A stretch of 64,000 nt of DNA from Luidia sarsii. Its lineage: Eukaryota; Echinodermata; Asteroidea; Paxillosida; Luidiidae. The position numbers and the translations under genes are program-made. Each line of letters starts with the position of its first letter. Position 1 is the first letter of the stretch. The stretch lies in assembly GCA_949987565.1 (NCBI GenBank), contig OX465115.1:16119242-16183241 (forward strand), written 5' to 3'. Positions 49,621 through 59,149 of this stretch are shown piece after piece. The notes beneath the pieces are model-generated. The model was not told the DNA's origin. It did no database searches and saw nothing but the letters and a program-made list of their open reading frames with translations.

Positions 49621-52599
49621 ATGGAGGAGATACCACAGCGGATACGGAACGGTTTACCGGACGTGTTGACGTTCAAGGAGTCGTCTATGATCCGCAATCA
49701 TGCTGGTAAAAAAATGGATGTGCTGTGTTTGAGCTGGGGTACCAGACCGCAACCGTCCATGCACGCACCATGGAAACGGGTAGTCGGGAGCTGAGCGTAT
49801 TCTTCTTCCGGGTGCTGGGGAGATGGGGAAGGAAGGGAAGCAATCTATAACGAATTGAAGACAAAGGCGATGACTTGGGTTTTATTCCGCTCACCTATCA
49901 AGATGCCACAGAAACACGGGTTTTCACCACAAATTCCATGTTGACATTCTAGGAGGAACAATCCTTCAAATTTACACACGCTTATGTGTTCCGAGGGCAA
50001 AGACTAGCTATATTTGAGGAAGCCACCATCTTGATAGCTCATATGGCAAGAGCGCTGGTACACGAAACCAGAGGTCTCGGGCTCAAGTCCCTGTCTGGTG
50101 AAAGTTTTCTTTGTCATTTTTCAGAGACAACGACTTGGGATAGGTTTTGAGGGGTTTCCTCGGAAAATGATTGCCTGATATGATGAGGTAATCGGTTGTA
50201 GAGAGTGCATGGATCCTGTGTGTGCGAAGCAACGTCTTCCCCAGGATGTCTTACACCAAGGGACGGCACATTGATCAGACTGGCCACAATGAGTGATGGA
50301 ACTGGATTAACGACCACATTATTGGTACCGTATTGGATGAGATCGTATGACGACTTGTGTTCCTCTAGAGAATAGTTTTCGGGTCGCCATGTTCGTTGAA
50401 TTCCTTTGTCTAGTTTGTGTGGCTTGTGTGGTTTCGACAAGACCAGTAGCTTGCGGCGTCTTGAGTTGCAACCTTCTCCATGATTACCCTGCAATCTCAT
50501 GTGACTCGTGCCATGTTTTTATTTATCCTGGTCTTTAAGGCGTGTGGGCTAAGAGGTCCGTCAAGAAAGGCAAGACGTTCGGACCGTTTGAAGGCGAAAA
50601 GAGAAGACTGCAAGACGTTGTAGACGACACGTACAGCTGGGAGGTAAGTCCAGTGCTTGGTATAATATAGACAGCTCAAGCACACACTGGGACCAGCCGC
50701 AACTTTGCAACTTGCACCAAAGTGGAAAGCTTTGCTTCAGATGGAGTCCTGTACACACTGGTAGACAGCTGAACGCAATGCCTCCCGCCCCGTGACAGCG
50801 ACACCGTATAGAGCTATCGAGCAATATTTCACCAATATTTGGACCAACGTTATCAATAAAGCTCCGACTAATTTAATATAATGATCTATGATATGATAGA
50901 TATGATACATGATATTATATTTATGACGCAACATAGCACCAACCGCTATACAGATTGGAATCCGTCACACGACTTCGACCAGCTCGCTGATCCAGTGGTT
51001 ATGACGTCTGCACTACAAAGCAGGAGTCATGGGTTCTAATCCTGCCTGAGGCAATCAGGCAAAGCACTGAGCACACATGCAAAGCACTGAGCAGTCTACT
51101 GAGCACACAGGCAAAGCACTGAGCACTCAAGTTTTTTTTTTGTAAAATAGAGCCAACCCCATCGTTAGGATCGGGCTCAGCCGGATTTATAATTTATTCA
51201 ATATAAGGTTTCCTCTGTATAGCGTTTATAAACAATGCTATTGATACCCGAAGTCATCCTGGTCTATGAAATGGCAATCTCACCAAACCGTTTGCACAGA
51301 CGATGAGTAAAGAGTCGATGTAGACCTGCCTGGAGAGACCGAGACTGTTCCCCAAGGTGCGAGGCGGGCTTTTGACCTGTCGATGATTTGTATTCATCTT
51401 TACCAACTTAAACATGTACGTCCGATGGTATAAGAGAACAGGTACCAGACTGTATTTTACGTGCATTGGACGTGTACGCAGAAACTCGTAAAGGGAACAT
51501 GAAATAAAACTTTGATTGCATTTCTTCTCTTAAATCAATAAAGTCTGATGTTCTGAATAATATTATGTGTGCGGTTGTGTTTACTTAGTCCTACTTGAAT
51601 AAATAATAAATCAGGTAGAATGCTCAGCAACTTATTATGCCACATAATAATGCGGCATGGCCATACCATGTGCGAATCCGTCTCGTACCTAGACGTCATG
51701 TGCGGAACCCAACTATCAAGAGGTTTTTCTGGATTTCTCTGCCTTTATTTACGTCACGAACAGCGCCCTCGTTTGTAGATGCCAAGAAAGTTAAAATAAA
51801 AGGGGGGATCAATTTTGGACGGCAAATTACCAAAACGTACAAATAACAAGTAATTTTTTAAAATTACATTTGATACACACCAATAACTGGATATTTGAAA
51901 TAAAATAATATGTGACAAATTGACACTGCATTTTCAGGTATACTGTACTAAGAATGTAATTGCTCGAGTTAAACCTAAGTTGAGGCATCGTTGGTTCTCC
52001 TTCTATTGAGCAGATCCGAGGACCTAAAGGCAGACGTCTGTTCTCCATCGACGCCACGGATCCACGAACAGGCAACTGGATGCGGTACGTGAAAAGCGCC
52101 AGGTACTACGAGGAACAGAACATCATCGCATCGCAAGAGAATAAGCTCATCTTCTACAAAGCCATGAGGGTAAGTAAGCACAGAGCTTGATTTCTTACAT
52201 GCAACATGGCCATGTATGTAAGCATCCATGCTAATGATTGTCAACATTTTGTGCTGTGGGCAAAGATACAAACTGACCCTTCTTTTGGGGAAACTTTAGG
52301 CAAGGCTTGGTAAGCTGTACAGGTGTGTTCAAATGCAATGTTATCAGACGATTGCGTCTTGTTGCAGGACATTCCGGCTGGTGAGGAGCTTCTCTGCTGG
52401 TTCTCGCGGGAGTACCTGACCAAGGCCTCGCCTGACAGGGAAGAGGCCTCCACCTCGCAGGGCCCTGAGGAAGAGAGCCGACTAGAGAGCCAGGCCGAGG
52501 AGACGACCGACCCAGAGCAGGAGGCTGGCTGCCTGGCTGGCAGGTCCAGCCCTGACACCTGCCCTGACACCTGCCCCGACACCTGCCCCGACACCTGCC

Positions 52600-52678
<79 letters not shown>

Positions 52679-52776
52679 CTGCCCTGATACCAACCCTCTG
52701 GCCATCGCACTGGCAGGTTTCCAGATCACCAATGTCATCTCTCTCGCCACCTCGGAGCACTCGGACTCAACCTGTG
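49621..52776 (+). CDS. PRDM2: PRDM2 exons 1-4: PR domain and Cys repeat (residues 1-251)
   Basis: Exon 1 gives IPQRIRNGLPDVLTF. Exon 2 gives the core VWAKRSVKKGKTFGPFEGEK. Exon 3 has FSIDATDPRTGNWMRYVKSA and EEQNI, matching human CIDATDPEKGNWLRYVNWA and EEQNL. Exon 4 starts DIPAGEELLCWFSREY (human PIAPGEELLVWYNGED), so the domain covers about residues 20-132. As in other PR domains the classic SET NHSC motif is absent. Exon 4 then has an acidic stretch and a 12-bp coding repeat giving Pro-Asp-Thr-Cys tetrapeptides. The last base of exon 4 (G, 52776) joins AC of exon 5 to make Asp252. Confidence 0.9.
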
Positions 52777-55700
52777 GTGGGTATCTTTGTTTTGGTAACC
52801 CATTTGACCGATTGCGCTTCGTAGTTCCCGTGACCTATAGTGAGTATCAAACAATCAACAAACATGGCGGCCCCCATAATTATCAAGGTGGCGCTGTTGT
52901 AAAGTACGTGGTGATTCTTGCACTTATTTGTTTGATCAAGACTTTTCTTTCTCGAAATCTATGAAGAATATACCCGACACATTATCTGAATACTCACTAT
53001 AAGTCACGTAATGACATCGCGCAATCGGTAATTCTGTACGGGTTGCACATAATATTCCCGTTTCTTCTATTTTTCCCGAAATCCCGTTTGTCTTTTGAAG
53101 TCTTCTTCGAGTATTTGAAACGAAGAATCCTGAAAGCGTTTACGTTTTGATTGATGTTACTCAAACCCATTTGAAGGTGTCTTGTTTAACAACTGGTTTT
53201 TTTTCTTTTATCCAGACGACTCGTCAGAATGCCGGAATGGGATGCCTACCTTGGAGAAGGTGCAGCCTAAGGTGAGCCCAGACCAACGCCAGAGGGCGCC
53301 CTGCAAGCCTTCCCCATCCTCCAGCCTGTCCCCGCCCCCGATATCGCCCGTCTTCGCCCGCTTCAGCGGTAGCGCGCGGACAGACAGCGTGGACACGGAG
53401 AGTCCGCAGGGAGGAAGCGACGGTGCCGAAAGAGCTGAAGACGACGGGATTCCGGACTCGAAGACAGCCGAGGTTGGAGCTGAGCAGACGGGGACGGGAG
53501 ACACACCAGTGGAGGAGACCGTTGAACGCGTCCATTCCCCCGCCGAGACCCGCCACAAAGACTCCGCCGACGCTGCTGTTGCACCACCGGCTAGCACCGC
53601 GATCCCTCCCGCTGGAAAGGCCTGGTCGACCCCATGCATGGTGAAGTTCCCCGGCCGCATGCACAGGAAGGTGGACTTCGTGGCCACCACCAGGAACAAG
53701 AGAAACATCTTCAAGTGCAAGAGCTGTGGCCACATCTTTCACAGCGTGGCCACCCTTCGGGAACACTTTGGCAACGCCCCTGCCGCCGCCCCCTTCAGAA
53801 AGCGGAAGAGGGGCAGGAAAGCCGGCAAGAGACCCTTTGGGAAAACCACCGCGCAGACGGAGGACCCACAGCCGGAGGATAGCGCCGATGTTCCCACGGC
53901 ACCAAGCACCGAGTCCTTGGTGACCGACGACACATGCGAGCCCGTGGTGCTAGACCCCATGGGCAGTAACACTAGCAGCTCTGGAATACCGGAGCCGAGT
54001 GGCAGGGCGATAACCGCTGAGGGACCGGGCCGCTTCCAGTGCGAGTTCTGCGAGGTGTCCATGGACAACGTGCGCATCTTCGGCAAGCACGTGCACGGTC
54101 ATAACGTGGGGCTCTTGCCCTTTAGGTGTCGCCTGTGCGAGACAAAGACCAGCAGCCTGATTGACTTCAGGAACCACATGCTGTGCCACCAGACTGCCGA
54201 GTCCCATGACACAATCACGGCAGAGGAACTCGATGAAGACACGCAGGAACCTACGGATGTACGAGCCGACGAACCGCTAGACTGCCCCTCCCCAACACCC
54301 AACCCCCTCACCTCGGCTGATGTCCTGAAGGAAGCAAGCGTTCAACGGAAGGTGTCGCTTCCGAAGGGGCCGAAGGGGAAAGGCATCAAACCTAAGAGGG
54401 TCATCCGGAAGATCGTCCCGTGCGACATCTGCAAGAAGATGTTCGCCTCTAAACCAAACGTGACCCGACACAAGCGCGTCATCCACGGCGTCTTCTCCCG
54501 TCGGTCCCGGTGGCGACTCAAGATGCGCCGGGAACCGGCGGGGAAGGAGGCATCGGAGCCGGACAAGTCTGCCTCGCCCAGAGACGGCTGGGCCGACATG
54601 CTTTCCCGATCCCCGCCCAAGTCCCAGGACGTCAACTCGGAGGCAGCCCTCAAACGGCCGGCCTTCAACGTGGCCCAGTCTGTCGATGTGCAGTCTTCTC
54701 TGGGGCTGTACAAGATCGGCGGGAAGCGAGTGCGGCCCATCCTACCCGCCCCCACCCTCTCGTCGGCTCCAAAAGACCACCAACCCACGCCAAGCATCCC
54801 ATCCGCTGTCAGTAGCTTCAAACCCCTTCAGCAAAGCACCGGCCGCGTCTCCACATCCGGCTACGGTACGCAGTCACCGCAGGAGCCTCCGAACATCACT
54901 TCGATCCCCTCGATTATCACAATAGAGCCCGAGTTGAGTGACGTAGCCTCCCCCAGCCCTGGAGCGTCCTCCGCCAAGCACGAGGTCGCTGGCCAAGACC
55001 AGGCCGTGCCTCGCAGCGCCCAGTACCGATCTTACCTCCAGGCCAGTGACTACGGGTTTGCCATCGATCAACCCAGCATGGACGAGAAGCCCACCGCCCA
55101 AATGCAGCAACTTGTCGGAGGTCATCCGTACTCTCCCACCCCATCAAGTCACCGGGTAACCAACAAGGGGAGCTATCGTGACCAGCTGACGGCGGACAGT
55201 CCCCCGTACGCCAACACCACGGTCATGCACACTCTGCCCTGGGTGCAGACGCGCCCACGGAGCAACGAGTCGGCAGCAGCGCGCACCACCAAGGATAGCA
55301 TCCTGGCTACCCGACTCAAAGCCTCCTGTATCAAGGCGGACTCGCTCGGTCCAGCCCCGCTGCTCGAGAGACCGGGACCGTTCGTGCCTCAAAAGCGCAG
55401 CAGTCATCACGCCTTCCCCGCTTACCTAAGCGCGGGACGCCGTGACGCCCGTACCGTCGTGAATCTCTCCGTGAAGAGATCGTCTCCGGCCAGCTCAAGC
55501 ACAGACACCGCGCTGGATTTGACCGTTTATAAGAGAGCGCGAACTGCAGACGCGACCCCCGAAATGTCCTCCCCGAAGACCGAGCAGATCGGTCCACTAG
55601 ACCTCAGCCTGAAACCCGGCATCCAACCCGTGCCTCCAATTGCCAGCACGCTATCAGCACAGCTCTTGAAGACCCTTGAGAGTGTGAAGCAGCACGCGGC

Positions 55701-58653
55701 TCTTCAGGCCACCGTTCAAGACGCAGGTCCAAGGCACAAGCGGACGGTCGGGAGGTCTCCACTGTCCTACGACGTCGGCACGGCAGGAAGGCCTGGCAGG
55801 AGTGATGTCACACGCGATGGAAGCACTGTCTCGGACCGGCTACACACTGAAGCACCGTGTCCTCCAATGGACAACATTAGGCGGGGTAATTCCCCGTCGA
55901 CAGCACCTCGCAGCCACACCGCCCGAGTGCGGTACGGGTCCCCGATCGTGGTCGATCCAGACCACGAGCCCGACTCCGATGATACCGATGCTTGTCCCGG
56001 CGTCACCGTGCTGGAAGCCAGCACCTCGGCCCAGCGGCTCGCCGTCTCTCCCGGCCTGACCCGGCCGTACTTCAGCTGCAACGTGTGCACCGTAGCCTTC
56101 CGCTCCATGGAGTTCCTCAACAAGCACGTGGTTGAACACGCCGACGGCTGGCCCTACAAGTGCGAGTTCTGCGTCCGCCTCTTCCGCAGCCCGGTCCGGC
56201 TGACACGCCATCGCACCAAGCTGCACCACGTCAAGAAGATGTTCGTCTGCACCATCTGCCGGCGGGATTTTGCCTACCTCTCCAATCTGCACAAGCATCA
56301 GATGGATCTTCACGGCGTCGCTCCCAACCAGTTCGACTACCACGAGCTTGCCCCGGGCGAGCTGCGCTCACACAACTTCACCGACCCGTCCATGGTGGAG
56401 CTGTCCGTCACTGGCTGCGAGAGCTTCGCTCAGCCCGTGGCCAGACTCTCCCAGCAGACGCAGCCCACCCTCCTTTCCGAAGAGAAGAACCAGGCCAGCC
56501 AACAGCGCATCGGTGAGAAGGACCCTCTTCTATCCTCAGCCACCAGAGCGTCACCACAGCCACCGCCACAGACACAGTCACAGCCACCGCTACAGATACA
56601 GGCACAGCCACAGCCAAAAACACAGCCACAGACACAACCAAAGCCACAGCCGGTCAAGGTCAGTGCGCCCCAACGGAAGCAAGTACCCATCAACCCACAG
56701 CGCCACCATCCCTTCGCCCACGCCCGCCACATGGGCTTCCTGAGCATGCTGGCCGACCCCAAGAACCAGCAGCGACTGGCCAGCTCCTCCTTCGCCAACC
56801 GATGCACCAAGTGCGAGCGGCAGTTCGAGCGGGTGGCCGACTTCCACATGCACATTATGGAGTGCGCCGCCCTGGGCACGAAGGAGGAGACGACGGCCAA
56901 GCAGGCGAGAAGCGGCACTGACCCGCCCCCTGCCACTGGCATCCAGGAGAGGAGCCGAACCGACCCAGACCCAGAAACCTCCCCCACGGGGGTTGCTCCA
57001 ACCCCGAGTGAGCCGTCCACGAGCTCGGAGAGTAACGACACGGCCAATGCGGAAGCCCGGAGGGACGGTGCCGCCGAGTCGAAGCGCAAGCGAGCCAAGC
57101 CGGGCCTGAAGATCTACAACCCCATGAAGTACTCGCGGCGCGAGCCGGCGGCCAACATGGCCGACATCCACACGTGCCAGGGCTGCGGCAAGAAGTTCCA
57201 CTTCATCAACAAGCTGGAGCGTCACATGCGCATGTGCCCCAACCGTGACCGGCTGAAGGTTGCCCAGATCCTGCAGGTCAGACTACTGAGCAAGAAGACG
57301 GACGACCAGAGCCTCCTGACCTATCAGCACCAGTGTCCCTTCTGCAAGCATCACTACACCTACCTGAAGAGCCTTAAGAAGCATGCCCTTGTCTGTCAGT
57401 TCCGGCCCAGCGACGTGGAAGATCCGCTCAAGTACATCGACGACATGTCGGCTAAAGAAGTGAAAGCCAGGAGGAACGATCCTCAGCGTGGAGGCTCCAG
57501 CAGTGGGACGAACGAGGACAGAGACCCGCGATCCGTACCTAGCATGTCGGGTGAGGTGTCTCTGCAAGAGCATGTAGAAACCACGGAGGAGTTCTCACCC
57601 TCAACAGCTGACATAGAGGAGACATCAAGACTTGGTGCGAGCCACGCCAGGACTGCACACGATACAGGACCACCGACCGAAGAAGTTGGTATCCAAGGGG
57701 AGGGGAGTCCCTCCGTGCCGTCCTTTGCTCTTCGACTTCGGCGGGTAAACATCGGCTCCGACGGTGTCGGGACGAGTAACCTGAAGGGACATGGCTCGGG
57801 GTCGTGGCGTCTGACCTCCCGAGAAGATCGGGATACCTCCGAAAAGGAGAGTCGGAGCTCCGGTCCCCTGAAGAGATACCCGATCAGAAACCCGACGGCG
57901 AGGCTATCCCTGGGCTACGGGTCCCTGTCACGACTTGGTATCCAACGTCATCGAGGTCGGCGGAGGGACCGAGGCATTCAGGGAGGTTCGTCCGCTCAAG
58001 CGTCGAAGCCGAGCCCGCCGACGGTCCAGGAGGAGTGGGGTGACCGCGAAAAGACCGCTCTCTCTCCTAAAGCAGTCCAAACAGCCGAAGCCTCGGGAGA
58101 GGATCCAGTCGAGCTCGGTGGACGGGAAGCCGATAATTTCACCCAAACCCTGACTGAGGGAACGCTCCTGGCCTTATGTGGGAGCAAGGAAGAGTTGCAG
58201 GGTGGAGGGGGAGAGCTTGACGGGGAGACTGGGTTCGGAGCCAGCCGAGGAAACGGCAACGACGTCAACGGAGGTGAGACACAAGGAGTGGGGGATGATG
58301 GTGGCGCGGTGGAAGAGAGCTCGCTGACAGGGCTACTAGAAGAGACAGCATCCGCTTCTATCATGGACTCCATCGCGGAGTCGAACGGGGGAGCAGATCA
58401 AATCACATCCATGGCACAGTCGGTAAATGACCAAGGCAGTGTCGGACGGAGCGACGGTGCTTTCCTGGATCATGAACGGCCGGAGAGCAACGGTGTGAAG
58501 GAGGATCGTCGCGGCTCCAAGAAGAAGCTCATCCCGCCTACCCGCGTCAAGTTTAGGGCCTACCTGCAGCCCCTGGACTTCAAGGTGGCGCCCATGAACG
58601 GGGAAATGGTGCAGAGGAGCACGGTGGTGCAGGAGCCCGTAGTTCCTCGGTGA
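49621..58653 (+). CDS. PRDM2: PRDM2 (RIZ) orthologue, PR-domain zinc-finger protein, 5 coding exons
   Basis: PRDM2 is a nuclear PR/SET-domain protein; the vertebrate protein is a histone H3K9 methyltransferase and transcriptional regulator. Exons: 49621-49705 (from the start codon; the exon itself begins near 49611), 50540-50643, 52014-52169, 52368-52776, 53216-58653. All introns are GT-AG and phases join: 6192 nt, 2063 residues plus stop, against about 1718 in human. The call rests on the PR domain (VWAKRSVKKGKTFGPFEGEK; human VWATKPILKGKKFGPFVGDK) and the block WPYKCEFCVRLF to HNFTDPSM (human WPFKCEFCVQLF to QNFTDPSK), specific to PRDM2. The ATG has a fair context (GGCATGG) and aligns MEEIPQRIRNGLP to human LAEVPEHVLRGLP. 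An upstream exon could add residues before it. Confidence 0.93.
50030..50135 (+). mobile_element. tRNA-derived SINE in PRDM2 intron 1
   Basis: TAGCTCATATGGCAAGAGCG resembles an A box and GGGCTCAAGTCCC a B box; the layout GCTGGTACACGAAACCAGAGG between them mimics a tRNA anticodon arm. The downstream body has GAAAGTTTTCTTTG and runs toward 50260. It is a different SINE family from 45665. Confidence 0.6.
50985..51140 (+). mobile_element. tRNA-derived SINE in PRDM2 intron 2
   Basis: A-box-like CCAGTGGTTATGACG, B-box-like GGGTTCTAATCC, then a tail of GCAAAGCACTGAGCACAC repeated about four times and a T9 run. The T run is consistent with a Pol III terminator or the A tail of an opposite insertion. 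Confidence 0.6.
52551..52690 (+). repeat. PRDM2: 12-bp coding minisatellite in PRDM2 exon 4
   Basis: Eleven units of CCCGGACACCTG (first ones CCTGACACCTG or CCCCGACACCTG), read in frame as Pro-Asp-Thr-Cys, and a last PDTN. The seven or so inner units are identical at DNA level, so it is likely polymorphic in copy number. Confidence 0.92.
52808..53028. mobile_element. 221-bp MITE-like element in PRDM2 intron 4
   Basis: Terminal inverted repeats CCGATTGCGC and GCGCAATCGG, extended inward by GTGACCTATAGTGAGTAT against ATACTCACTATAAGTCAC. No coding capacity. It fills half of the intron 52777-53215, so it was inserted without blocking splicing. Confidence 0.75.
53216..58653 (+). CDS. PRDM2: PRDM2 exon 5: ten zinc fingers and CtBP-like motifs (residues 252-2063)
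   Basis: One 5438-bp exon, GC-rich against its surroundings. Fingers, by approximate start: 53704 (FKCKSCGHIF, no second His of the usual kind), 54031 (FQCEFCEVSM), 54121 (FRCRLCETKT), 54415 (VPCDICKKMF), 56070 (FSCNVCTVAF), 56155 (YKCEFCVRLF), 56242 (FVCTICRRDF), 56800 (RCTKCERQF, C2HC), 57169 (TCQGCGKKF, C2HC), 57328 (QCPFCKHHY, C2HC). Fingers 5-8 and 10 align with human PRDM2 in order. LDLTVYKRAR (about 55510) and PLDLSLKPG (about 55594) match the paired PLDLS/LDLS sites of human PRDM2. The Gln/Pro-rich tract at 56560-56660 and the acidic/Gly C-terminus are probably disordered. Ends VPR before TGA. Confidence 0.93.
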
Positions 58654-58708
58654 CCCAATGGACGATGCCCCCTGTCAGGACATGGCGTACAAGCTTCAAG
58701 CCATAGGT

Positions 58709-58714
58709 AATAAA
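58709..58714 (+). terminator. candidate PRDM2 polyadenylation signal
   Basis: AATAAA 56 bp after the stop codon, plus strand, no competing signal nearer. It would give a very short 3' untranslated region and place the 58749-58901 hairpin outside the mRNA. Whether it is used is not shown by the sequence. Confidence 0.4.
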
Positions 58715-58748
58715 TAAGACTTAAGGCTTTGCATGGTGGCTTAATCAA

Positions 58749-58901
58749 TATAGGAAGGTTTGCGGTGACACCATGTATAAGGGAAAACACGGTTCAGAAG
58801 CCGGGAGGGATGGTGTTGGAGTCGCGGCAACGCTTGAGGAAGGTCAGGTTGTTGATGAGTTCTGAATCCTTATACATGGTGTCACCGCAAACCTTCCTAT
58901 A
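58749..58901. mobile_element. perfect 34-bp inverted repeat element beside PRDM2
   Basis: The arms at 58749-58782 and 58868-58901 are exact reverse complements (TATAGGAAGGTTTGCGG at one end, CCGCAAACCTTCCTATA at the other) around an 85-bp loop. The ends are TATA, compatible with TA target-site duplication. No coding capacity. Likely a recent MITE or foldback insertion. Confidence 0.85.
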
Positions 58902-58954
58902 TCCATAGGTAATAGTTTGGTGGAGAGAGGCCTAGGTACAATGAATATGGAATT

Positions 58955-59015
58955 ACCAAAGTGTATAGAGGGCCTGACGTTTCGATTCTATAGAGCAGAA
59001 CTTTCTCAGTCAGGG
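58955..59015. mobile_element. copy of the GGGCCTGACGTTTCGA dispersed repeat
   Basis: AGAGGGCCTGACGTTTCGAT, then TCTATAGAGCAGAAC and TTTCTCAGTCAGGGCAAC. The core is intact and the right half diverged. Confidence 0.75.
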
Positions 59016-59083
59016 CAACAAACCCAAAGAAAAAGGTATTGGGACCCCTTCGTAAATCACTCGCTTTTGATCATGCTGGGAGA

Positions 59084-59140
59084 AGATTGACAATGGAGAT
59101 TGACAATGAAGATTGACAATGAAGATTGACAATGGAGAAA
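59084..59140. repeat. 15-bp tandem repeat
   Basis: About four copies of GAAGATTGACAATG-type units (alternating GGAGA/GAAGA). Confidence 0.85.
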
Positions 59141-59149
59141 ACAGGGGGA

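Noticed and set aside
50041..50110. Functional tRNA gene
   Set aside because: A and B boxes present but the acceptor stem does not close; SINE more likely. The same goes for 42895, 45665 and 50985.
50114..50260. Minus-strand reading LYNRLPHHIRQSFS, resembling the end of a LINE reverse-transcriptase ORF
   Set aside because: Too short and adjacent to a SINE head; similarity could be chance or a SINE tail borrowed from a LINE. Not enough to call.
51504..51542. AATAAA motifs in PRDM2 intron 2 as an intronic polyadenylation site
   Set aside because: AATAAA is common by chance in AT-rich DNA and nothing else supports its use.
52231..52750. Minus-strand frames over PRDM2 exon 4 (SGQV and RCPG repeats)
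   Set aside because: Shadow frames of the 12-bp coding repeat.
53208..58373. Many antisense and off-frame open frames over PRDM2 exon 5
   Set aside because: GC-rich coding sequence with few stops in other frames; only the plus-strand frame shows zinc fingers and homology.
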